Assembly (NCBI GenBank): GCA_038236965.1
Contig: JBBRZF010000023.1
Coordinates: 1 to 30,880, forward strand
Length of the DNA stretch: 30,880 bases
From: JBBRZF01 sp038236965
Lineage (GTDB): Bacteria > Acidobacteriota > Terriglobia > Terriglobales > Acidobacteriaceae
Direction of reading: 5' to 3'
A program made the position numbers and the translations under genes. The number at the start of each line of letters is the position of its first letter. The first letter of the stretch is position 1. Shown one piece after another: positions 8,377 through 14,676 of the stretch. Below the pieces are notes generated by a model, which saw only the letters and a list, made by a program, of their open reading frames with translations, was not told the origin of the DNA and ran no database searches.

Positions 8377-8653
8377 TTCGAATTTCAGTCCGAAACACTC
8401 AATCTGCACTAATCATTCATCAACATCGGCTCCAACCCAGCGCGTCCAATCCAGTCGAGCAGCATTCTTCATTACTTTCGCTCATTTCTGCACACTTTTA
8501 CACGCATCTGTGCAGCATTCTTCACCGTTTTTGTCCTTAAAGGTAACTCATAAGTAAACTTCAATCCACGCGGGCAGGCACTCTTAGAGCGTAATATCAT
8601 CAGAGAAGCGAATCTGTATACGCGCGCAAAATCCTCGCGACTGACAGGTGAAA

Positions 8654-9388
8654 ATGAAACGAATAATGCTGCTGATAATGATGTTATCCATATCCGCGCT
8701 GGCCTTTGCCGGCGACCGTGAAAGCGACATCGAGCGCCTGAAGAACGCGTCCACGATATTGGACGAGATCATGGCTGCGCCGGATAAAGGCATTCCGGAA
8801 GAAATCCTTGGCTCCGCGAAGTGCGTCGCCGTGGTTCCTAACATGCTGAAAGGCGGACTAGTTGTGGGCGGCGCGTATGGCAAAGGCGTGGCCAGTTGCA
8901 AGAATGCGAATGGATGGAGTGCGCCTGCATTCTTCAGTGTTGAGGGTGGAAGTTTTGGTTTCCAGATCGGTGGCCAGGCCGTCGATCTAGTGATGATCAT
9001 CATGAATGAGAACGGCATGCGCAACTTGCTGCAGAGCAAATTCAAGCTGGGCGCGGATGCGTCAGTTGCGGCAGGGCCGGTGGGACGTCATGCCGAAGGC
9101 ATGACGGACTGGAAGATGCGCGCGCAGGTTTTGACGTATTCCCGCGCCCGTGGCGCGTTTGCGGGCATCACCTTGAACGGCGCGTCGATACGGCAGAACC
9201 AGGATGACACGCGCGCGTTCTACGGACGCATGGTGCCATTCAATACGTTATTGCTTGGTAATCTTCATCCCATACCGGCAGAAGCGATGGATTGGACCAA
9301 TAGTCTGGCGAAGTATTCGACAGGGGAACCGCCAGCCAAAGCACCGGCGAAAACACCGGCCACAGAGCAGGAAAAGCCCAATAAATAG
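8654..9388 (+). CDS. Exported SYLF (Ysc84-type) lipid-binding protein
   Basis: The product has 244 residues. The ATG at 8654 follows AGGTG at proper spacing; an in-frame GTG at 8648 would add two residues. Residues 1-20 are a signal peptide (MKRIMLLIMMLSISALAFAG). The rest matches the SYLF/Ysc84 domain: an amphipathic helix with IPEEILGSAKCVAVVP, then the Gly-rich core KGGLVVGGAYGKGVASC, FFSVEGGSFGFQIGGQAVD and KLGADASVAAGPVGRHAEG, and a final ITLNGASIRQNQDDTRAFYG. Eukaryotic members bind phosphoinositides. Bacterial ones are exported proteins of unclear role that may associate with membranes. The tail (PPAKAPAKTPATEQEKPNK) is low-complexity Pro/Ala/Lys. It appears monocistronic, with a terminator at 9455-9484. 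Confidence 0.92.
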   Translation: MKRIMLLIMMLSISALAFAGDRESDIERLKNASTILDEIMAAPDKGIPEEILGSAKCVAVVPNMLKGGLVVGGAYGKGVASCKNANGWSAPAFFSVEGGSFGFQIGGQAVDLVMIIMNENGMRNLLQSKFKLGADASVAAGPVGRHAEGMTDWKMRAQVLTYSRARGAFAGITLNGASIRQNQDDTRAFYGRMVPFNTLLLGNLHPIPAEAMDWTNSLAKYSTGEPPAKAPAKTPATEQEKPNK

Positions 9389-9454
9389 CGAATAATGCTG
9401 CTCAGAACGTGCGAAAGAGTTGCTAAGGTAGTGAAGAAAGATGCAAAGAATGAG

Positions 9455-9484
9455 CAAGAGGCGGCCCAATTGGGCCGCCTCTTG
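9455..9484 (+). terminator. Perfect 30-base palindrome, intrinsic terminator
   Basis: CAAGAGGCGGCCCAA (9455-9469) is followed at once by its exact reverse complement, so the 30 bases form a GC-rich stem of up to 15 pairs with a minimal loop. A T-rich stretch (GTTCTTT) follows. It ends the SYLF gene transcript and is symmetrical enough to work in both directions. Confidence 0.75.
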
Positions 9485-9549
9485 GTTCTTTGCGTGAGTT
9501 GCGGGTTCGTTGACGCGAGTTGGCGTGGATGCTAACGTCAAATTCGTTC

Positions 9550-10449
9550 ATGCGACATCGTTTGGAATACGCTCCTGTGTGGGTAGTGCTGCGCGTGCTT
9601 GGGTTGCTGCCGCGTACGTTGGCGCGTGGAGTAGGCATCGGGGTCGGCTACCTGTTCTATCTTCTGTATCCGCGCTTGCGTCGCGTGGGCATGCGCAATC
9701 TGGAAATGGCGTTGCCGGAGAAAACGTTAGCGGAGCGCAAGAAGATACTGCGCGCCATGTATCGCTCGCTGGGGCGACTGCTGGCCGAGTTCACAAAATT
9801 TCCTTCCTACACAAAAAAGAACATCTCCCGCATAGCGGTGTATGACGGCTTCGAGAATTTCGAGGCTGCGCACAATCGCGGCAAGGGAGTCATCTTCATG
9901 ACCGCGCATCTCGGTGGCTGGGAGATAGGTTCGTTCGCACATTCGCTTTATGGGTATCCGCACAATGTAGTGGGGCGGAAGCTGGACAATCCTTACCTGG
10001 ACAAACTGGTGAACGGGTATCGGACGATGCATGGAAATCGGTCATTCGATAAAGATGAGTTTGCGCGGGGATTGATCTCTGCCATGCGCAAGGGCGAGAC
10101 GGTTGGAATATTGATGGATACGAATATGACTCCGCCGCAGGGCGTGTTCGTGGATTACTTCGGGCAACAGGCCTGCACGGCGAGTGGAGCGGCGCGGGTG
10201 GCATTGCACACGGACGCCGCCGTGGTTCCCGCGTTCACCATCTGGGATGAAGAGCTGGGGAAATACCGTATCCATTTTGAGCAGGCGATCCCGCTGGCGA
10301 GGACCGGAGACAGCGAAGCCGATGCGGTGACGAACACGCAGGCGTTCACGAAGGCGATAGAAAAAATCGTACGGAAGCACCCGGAGCAATGGCTGTGGGT
10401 GCATCGGCGATGGAAGACGAGGCCCGCTGGGGAAGGCTCGATCTATTGA
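9550..10449 (+). CDS. LpxL/HtrB-family lipid A acyltransferase
   Basis: The product has 299 residues from the ATG at 9550 (MRHRLEYAPVWVVLRVLGLL), where homologues that I recall begin; ATG 9529 is an alternative. The N-terminal hydrophobic segment anchors the enzyme to the inner membrane. The catalytic HX4(D/E) motif of the LpxL/LpxM/HtrB lysophospholipid acyltransferase superfamily is present as H120..E125 in MTAHLGGWEIGS. Other family blocks follow: NPYLDKLVNGYRTMHGNRS, GILMDTNMTPPQGVFVDYFG (the D..M..G.FV.FFG block) and PEQWLWVHRRWKTRP near the end. The family adds secondary acyl chains to lipid A precursors using acyl-ACP. The gene lies about 240 bases before lpxD, with a dispersed repeat in between, which supports a lipid A role. 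Confidence 0.88.
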   Translation: MRHRLEYAPVWVVLRVLGLLPRTLARGVGIGVGYLFYLLYPRLRRVGMRNLEMALPEKTLAERKKILRAMYRSLGRLLAEFTKFPSYTKKNISRIAVYDGFENFEAAHNRGKGVIFMTAHLGGWEIGSFAHSLYGYPHNVVGRKLDNPYLDKLVNGYRTMHGNRSFDKDEFARGLISAMRKGETVGILMDTNMTPPQGVFVDYFGQQACTASGAARVALHTDAAVVPAFTIWDEELGKYRIHFEQAIPLARTGDSEADAVTNTQAFTKAIEKIVRKHPEQWLWVHRRWKTRPAGEGSIY

Positions 10450-10468
10450 AGGGTGCTGAGATGGATTT

Positions 10469-10498
10469 GGGTCATTGAGTTATTGGGTCATTGAACGC
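10469..10498 (+). repeat. GTCATTGAGT-type short repeat after a stop codon
   Basis: GGTCATTGAGTTATTGG is followed by GTCATTGAA, giving two degenerate units of a short repeat that begins 20 bases after the acyltransferase stop. The same family, in more copies, occurs at 26995-27038. Confidence 0.6.
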
Positions 10499-10522
10499 AA
10501 GGCTGGAGGTAGGCCGAAGGTA

Positions 10523-10665
10523 GACAAAGGGTCTCTCCGCTCCGCTTCGCTTCGGTCGAGATGACGTTTTGGTGGTGGTGCCCGGGCATCGATTGAGATG
10601 ACGTTTTGGTGGTGGTAGAAATCGCTTTGGTTGAGATGACGTTTTGGTGGTGGGTTTTGGTGGGG
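10523..10665 (+). repeat. Dispersed GACAAAGGGTCTC...GAGATGACG element, copy A, with repeated tails
   Basis: The full head (GACAAAGGGTCTCTCCGC, then a CGCTTCGCTTCGGTCGA segment) is followed by GATGACGTTTTGGTGGTGG. The tail half then repeats twice more (about 10589-10619 and 10629-10665). Related copies lie at 12388, 18862, 20161, 28527 and 28952, all in the same orientation. It ends 20 bases before the lpxD start. Open frames across it on the minus strand share the chance peptide RHLDRS and are not genes. Confidence 0.85.
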
Positions 10666-10685
10666 AAGGAATTGGGGACGCACTG

Positions 10686-11693
10686 ATGCGAATCGAAGAG
10701 ATAGCGGCGTTTGTGGGGGCACGGGTGGTATGCGTTTCGGGCGCGGAGATAACCGGGGTTTCCAGTATTGGATCTGCCGGCGCGGAACACCTGGTGTTCG
10801 TGCAGGATGCGAAGTACCTGGAGGCGGCCCTGGCATCGCAGGCGGGCGCGGTATTGGCGGGTGAGTTCGCAACGACTGCGGTCGCGAACGCGCGCATGTC
10901 GGTGGTGATCGCGGAAAATCCAAGGCTGGCATTTGCGCAGATTGCTGCGGAATTGCTGCGTACGCAGCGGAAGGTGGAGGGCGTGCATCCGACGGCGGTA
11001 GTGGATGCGTCGGCTGAGTTGGGAGAGGGTGTCTCGGTGGCGGCGCAGTGCGTACTAGGGGCGCGCGTGAAAATCGGCGCGAGGACTGCGGTCGGCGCGG
11101 GATGCGTGATCGCGGACGATGTGGAGATCGGAGAGGACTGCAATCTGGTCACGCGCGTGACCATCTATTCGCAGACGCGAATCGGGGACCGTGCGACGAT
11201 TCATGCAGGAGCGGTGCTGGGCAGCGATGGATTTGGATTTGTGCCGGACCCGAAAGATGGGCGCTTCTACAAGTTTCCGCAGATTGGAAGGCTTGAGATC
11301 GGAAATGACGTGGAGATCGGCGCGAACGTGACCATCGATCGCGGCGCGCTGGATGCGACGGTAATTTCCGATGGAGTGAAGTTGGACAACCTGGTTCAGG
11401 TGGGACACAACGTAAAGCTGGGCGAGAATGTTGTGATTGCGGCACAGACGGGCGTCTCCGGCAGTTCGGTGCTGGAGAAGAATGTGCTGGTGGGAGGACA
11501 GGTCGGCATTGCCGATCATGTCACCATCGAAGAAGGCGCGATACTGGGCGCGCAGGCGGGGATACCGAGCAACAAAGTCATACGCGGGAAAGGTGTGGTG
11601 TTTTGGGGAACGCCCGCGCGTCCCATCAAAGACGTGTTGCGCGAGTTGGCGGCAGTGGCGCGGCTGGCACGCAGAAAGAAGAAGGAAGAGTAA
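10686..11693 (+). CDS. lpxD: UDP-3-O-acylglucosamine N-acyltransferase LpxD
   Basis: The product has 335 residues. LpxD transfers a 3-hydroxyacyl chain from acyl-ACP to the amine of UDP-3-O-acylglucosamine, the third step of lipid A synthesis, in the cytoplasm. The N-terminal uridine-binding domain (1-~95, MRIEEIAAFVGARVV) is followed by a left-handed beta-helix of hexapeptide repeats (VKIGARTAVGAGCVIADDVE and onward). The catalytic His is H241 in NLVQVGHNVKLGEN, and the signature SDGFGFVPD is at 180-188. The start ATG 10686 follows GGGGACG. The C-terminus (ARLARRKKKEE) is unusually basic. Its TAA overlaps the next ATG as TAATG, so the P-loop gene is translationally coupled. The LpxL-like gene lies upstream. 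Confidence 0.96.
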   Translation: MRIEEIAAFVGARVVCVSGAEITGVSSIGSAGAEHLVFVQDAKYLEAALASQAGAVLAGEFATTAVANARMSVVIAENPRLAFAQIAAELLRTQRKVEGVHPTAVVDASAELGEGVSVAAQCVLGARVKIGARTAVGAGCVIADDVEIGEDCNLVTRVTIYSQTRIGDRATIHAGAVLGSDGFGFVPDPKDGRFYKFPQIGRLEIGNDVEIGANVTIDRGALDATVISDGVKLDNLVQVGHNVKLGENVVIAAQTGVSGSSVLEKNVLVGGQVGIADHVTIEEGAILGAQAGIPSNKVIRGKGVVFWGTPARPIKDVLRELAAVARLARRKKKEE

Positions 11694-12313
11694 TGGCGAT
11701 CGTGGTGGTTGGCGGACACTCGCGGAACGTGGGCAAGACGAGCGTGGTGGCCGGCCTGATAGCGGCGATGCCGGAGCGGCATTGGCTGGCGATAAAAATC
11801 ACGCAGTACGGACATGGCATCTGCTCGGCCAATGGGGAGGCGTGCGATTGCGTGACCGACGACCACGCTTCGGCAATCACAGAAGAGCGCGACCGCTCGG
11901 GCGAAACGGACACCTCGCGATTCCTGGTCGCCGGTGCCGCGCGTTCGTTGTGGGTGAGGACGCGACAAGGTTTTCTGGCGGAAGCAATGCCGCGGTTGCG
12001 TGAGCAGATTGCGTCGGCGGAAAACGTCATTATCGAATCGAATAGCGTGATGAAGTTTCTGCGTCCGGATGTTTACCTGACGGTGCTGGATATGGAGACC
12101 GCGGATTTCAAGGAATCTGCGCGGCAGTTTTTGGATCTGGCTTCGGCGGTCATTGTGCAAGGCGATGAAGCGGCGTGGAGCGGAGTGTCGTTGAAACCAG
12201 TGCAGGGAAAGCCGGTGTTTCGCATAGAGCCTCCGCCGTATGTGACGGAGGAGATGGTGGAGTTCGTGCGGGCGCATTCACCACAGAGACACAGAGACAC
12301 CGAGAAAAGCTAA
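11693..12313 (+). CDS. P-loop NTPase of the MobB/BioD-like (SIMIBI) type, function unknown
   Basis: The product has 206 residues. The N-terminus carries a P-loop, VVVGGHSRNVGKTSVVAG (G8-x5-G14-K15-T16), whose spacing matches BioD/CobQ-type SIMIBI NTPases more than a classical G-x4-GKT. Next comes a His/Cys-rich segment, H41GIC44, C51 and C53, that could bind metal. NVIIESNSVMKFLRPDVYL (111-129) parallels the strand-plus-PD segment of MobB-like proteins. The start codon overlaps the lpxD stop (TAATG), implying co-expression, but I know of no lipid A step that needs such a protein. The last ~11 residues (SPQRHRDTEKS) and the stop codon are encoded by a dispersed CACCAC element, so the natural C-terminus may have been replaced. 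Confidence 0.8.
   Translation: MAIVVVGGHSRNVGKTSVVAGLIAAMPERHWLAIKITQYGHGICSANGEACDCVTDDHASAITEERDRSGETDTSRFLVAGAARSLWVRTRQGFLAEAMPRLREQIASAENVIIESNSVMKFLRPDVYLTVLDMETADFKESARQFLDLASAVIVQGDEAAWSGVSLKPVQGKPVFRIEPPPYVTEEMVEFVRAHSPQRHRDTEKS
12279..12313 (+). repeat. Dispersed CACCACGGAGACACGGAG element, copy 1
   Basis: CACCACAGAGACACAGAG, then ACACCGAGAAAAGCTAA, belongs to a family also seen at 24431, 27223, 27312 and 30259. This copy lies inside the P-loop gene's reading frame and supplies its last codons and stop. A short AAAACC triplication follows. Confidence 0.85.
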
Positions 12314-12387
12314 AACCAAAACCAAAACCTTTGAACGCATAAGGGCTCGATGTTGTTAACGGGCAAGTTTGTAGGGTTGAGTGGGGA

Positions 12388-12444
12388 GACAAAAGGCCCT
12401 CCGCTTCGCTGCGCTTCGGTCGGGATGACGATTCAGGTGTGGAG
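12388..12444 (+). repeat. Dispersed GACAAAGGGTCTC...GATGACG element, copy B
   Basis: GACAAAAGGCCCTCCGCTTC and CTTCGGTCGGGATGACG match the family described at 10523. It sits between two convergent genes. The rest of 12314-12508 shows no gene and no obvious terminator. Confidence 0.8.
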
Positions 12445-12508
12445 GTTGGAGCGATGCCTTTCAAAGCGCCGTAGCACAGTAGCTAGCGGCTCAGCAGTTC
12501 CGTAGCTT

Positions 12509-13411
12509 CTATGCGGCTTGGGTTGGTTCGGTTTCGGATTTGCGCTCGGTGTGGAGGTTGCCGCCTTCCATTCCGATTTTTGCTAGTGCGATGTTGAGGA
12601 CCATGGAGCTGAGGCCATCAACAAAAAGTTCGTTGAGTCTAACGATGGAGGCGATGTCGTCATCGTCCATGCCCGCTTCGGCGAGTTGAGCGACGGTGAT
12701 TTCGATGGGGCCGGGAAGTTCGCGGACGAGGTTCCACGCATCTTCACGGATAGCGTAGATGGATTGCTGATAGAGGGGAGATTCGCGACTGGCTTTGAGA
12801 GTCTCCCAGTAGCTTCGAAGGAAGTCGGGCCAGCGAGCGAAGGCGCGGTAATCGCTGGTGACCACGGGTATCCCCGAACTGCGTTTGATGTCGTCGAATA
12901 TCTTGCGTGTGGGCGCAGGCGCAGAATCCTCGTCGAGGGTGATGGGTTTGCGTTCGAAGACAGGATGCTGGGCCGGAATGCGGTCGGCATTGGCATCGCC
13001 CACCGGGCCATCAAAAGCTTGAAGTTGAGCGGTGGTAATGAGCAGCAGTATGGGGTTGGTGTACTGGAAAAGGTCCACCGTTTCCGAGAGTTCCTGCTGC
13101 GCGCCCGGAGAAAACTGCATGCTGGTGGTGCGGGCGCAGAGGTCGGGCACATCGAAATAATTATGCATGCGCGTGTAGGCGTCCGCACGAACGCGCTCGG
13201 CGAGTTCAAAGAAGCACTTGGTCTGCAAGACCGGTTTCATGACCTGCCAGTGAAGTTCGAGGAACTTCGGATAGCTTCCGAATACCTCATACACCACGTT
13301 GATGTAAGGCAGGCCGAGGGTCTGCTTGATGTCCTCGTAAATTTCGCGGACAGGGCCCAATGCTTGGGATTCCTTGACGATTTGGAGCCTGTTGCCTTTG
13401 CGCCACGTCAT
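12509..13411 (-). CDS. DehI-family (halocarboxylic acid dehalogenase fold) protein
   Basis: The ATG at 13411 gives 300 residues. An in-frame TTG at 13471 would add 20, and neither has a good ribosome-binding site. The protein is an internal duplication: VREIYEDIKQTLGLP...FGSYPKFLELHW (about 21-55) is echoed by TRKIFDDIKRSSGIP...FARWPDFLRSYW (about 168-202). This two-repeat, all-helical layout is that of DehI, a group I 2-haloacid dehalogenase that uses an activated water. Asp187 in VTSDYRAFARW is close to the position where I expect the catalytic Asp, but I cannot confirm the active site. Many acidobacterial members carry this name without any proven dehalogenation, so the activity is uncertain. 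It is transcribed away from ribD. Confidence 0.75.
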   Translation of the reverse strand: MTWRKGNRLQIVKESQALGPVREIYEDIKQTLGLPYINVVYEVFGSYPKFLELHWQVMKPVLQTKCFFELAERVRADAYTRMHNYFDVPDLCARTTSMQFSPGAQQELSETVDLFQYTNPILLLITTAQLQAFDGPVGDANADRIPAQHPVFERKPITLDEDSAPAPTRKIFDDIKRSSGIPVVTSDYRAFARWPDFLRSYWETLKASRESPLYQQSIYAIREDAWNLVRELPGPIEITVAQLAEAGMDDDDIASIVRLNELFVDGLSSMVLNIALAKIGMEGGNLHTERKSETEPTQAA

Positions 13412-13638
13412 AGTGGATGAGATGGGGCGGAAGAATGGGAAGATGTAACGCGTAAGGTAAGGGAGCAGCAATTACGTTTTGTCGAGAGAGATGCGGGGGG
13501 TTCCTGGTCATTTTTGGTGACGTACGACTCCTTGGGCGTTCGGGCGACCCAAGGGGCTGGCACCTACTCCGATTGAAGAGCCCCGGGCGTGGTAATGTAA
13601 TCGACCGATGTAGAACGTTATTCACGGTGGCGTAATCT
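13412..13638. promoter_or_regulatory. Divergent region upstream of the DehI-like and RibD-like genes
   Basis: It contains a CCTTGGG (13530-13536) / CCCAAGG (13548-13554) inverted repeat with an 11-base loop, upstream of the plus-strand gene. I looked for the conserved blocks of the FMN riboswitch because the downstream gene is RibD-like and found none. Confidence 0.35.
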
Positions 13639-14514
13639 ATGCGCGATTTCGAGATACTGTTTGACCATGCGGAACGGTCGGAGTTGCTGGATCCGGTCTT
13701 TGCGCGCTATGGACGCTTGGGATTTCCCCCGGCTCCGGCGAGCCGGCCCTGGACCTACGCGAATTTTGTCCAGTCCATCGACGGCGTGGTTTCCTTCCTT
13801 GGCGTGGATGGCTCAGGGCAAGACATCGCGCAGTCGGTGGAAGACCGTTGGCTGATGGACCTTTTGCGGACACATGCGGACGCGGTATTGCTTGGTCTTG
13901 GAACTCTGCAACTGGAGACTTCGTTGGGAAGACCAAGGGAGCGCGGGCCGATCTTTCGCATTGTGGATGAATCGATGCACCCGTTGAGGGCGAAACTGCA
14001 CCGCGGACGAGAGAAGAACATTTTCGTGACGGGAATCTCCGTCTTCAATCTGGATGACTACGCGGTGTTCGATGGCGAGAAAGTGGACTCCTATGTGATC
14101 ACAACGCGAGCGGGCGAAGAACGATTGAGGCCGCAACTGGAAGCGCGTCCGTGGGTGAAGGTGATCGTGGCCGGCGACCGAGATAACGTAAACCTTGGCG
14201 CTGCCATGGGGATACTGCGGACGGAGCACGGTGTAAAGCACCTGCTCTGCGAAGGCGGGCCAACGCTCTACGGCAATCTGTTGCGCGCGGGATTGATCGA
14301 CGAGATGTTTCTTACGGTTTCTCCACTGGTGGTGGGGCAACAGATTCCTCCGACGCAGGAGATGCGCGCAGGCGAACCTCTGAAATCGAGACCGGGACTG
14401 CTAGGCGGGGTTGGATTCACGAAGGCGGAGACGCAACCGTGGAGTTGGCTGAGTTGCCGCAAAGTGGGTGACCATCAGTTTCATCGTTTTAGGGTGAAGA
14501 AAAAAGGCGAGTAG
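13639..14514 (+). CDS. Stand-alone RibD C-terminal (DHFR-like) reductase
   Basis: The product has 291 residues with the fold of the RibD reductase domain, which reduces the ribose of 5-amino-6-ribosylamino-uracil phosphate with NADPH in riboflavin synthesis. Visible blocks are ANFVQSIDGVVS (41-52), the DAVLLGLGTLQLE segment (81-93), VKVIVAGDRDNVNLG (173-187) and HLLCEGGPTLYGNLLRAG (201-218), followed by LIDEMFLTVSPLVVG. The deaminase half of bifunctional RibD is absent. Such single-domain members may act in riboflavin synthesis or reduce other pterin-like or unknown substrates, and no other rib gene is nearby. The stop TAG at 14512 falls inside a GAGTAGTGAGTAG repeat, and a strong terminator follows at 14614. 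Confidence 0.85.
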   Translation: MRDFEILFDHAERSELLDPVFARYGRLGFPPAPASRPWTYANFVQSIDGVVSFLGVDGSGQDIAQSVEDRWLMDLLRTHADAVLLGLGTLQLETSLGRPRERGPIFRIVDESMHPLRAKLHRGREKNIFVTGISVFNLDDYAVFDGEKVDSYVITTRAGEERLRPQLEARPWVKVIVAGDRDNVNLGAAMGILRTEHGVKHLLCEGGPTLYGNLLRAGLIDEMFLTVSPLVVGQQIPPTQEMRAGEPLKSRPGLLGGVGFTKAETQPWSWLSCRKVGDHQFHRFRVKKKGE

Positions 14515-14613
14515 GGAGTAGTGAGTAGTGGGTAGCGAGTAGTGAGTTGCGAGTAAGAGCGGAAGGCTAGAGCGAAAGGCGAGAGCGGAAGATTAAAGCG
14601 GAAGGCAAGAGCG
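14508..14613 (+). repeat. GAGTAGTGAGTAGCGAGT and AGAGCGGAAGGC repeats at a gene end
   Basis: GCGAGTAGGGAGTAGTGAGT and more units run from 14508 to 14558, beginning just before the TAG of the reductase gene. A second degenerate series (GAGCGGAAGGCTAGAGCGAA and variants) follows to 14613, just before the terminator. Related GTAG repeats lie at 18801, 20131 and 29282. Confidence 0.8.
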
Positions 14614-14637
14614 AAGCGCCCCGGGTGGGGCGCTTTT
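14614..14637 (+). terminator. Intrinsic terminator between convergent genes
   Basis: AAGCGCCCC (14614-14622) pairs with GGGGCGCTT (14627-14635) across a GGGT loop, followed by TT. On the opposite strand the hairpin is also followed by an A/T-rich part, so it may end transcripts of both the reductase and the convergent permease gene. Confidence 0.85.
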
Positions 14638-14676
14638 GATTTAACAGGAACTGAGAACCGAGAACGGAGAGCGTTC

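Noticed and set aside
10472..11164. Minus-strand frames containing HLDRS- or ISTEA-like peptides here and near 12400, 18900, 20180 and 28560
   Set aside because: The shared peptide is the translation of the dispersed element, so similarity between these frames is not evidence of a protein family.
13412..13638. FMN riboswitch upstream of the RibD-like gene
   Set aside because: The conserved RFN sequence blocks are absent; only a small unrelated hairpin is present.
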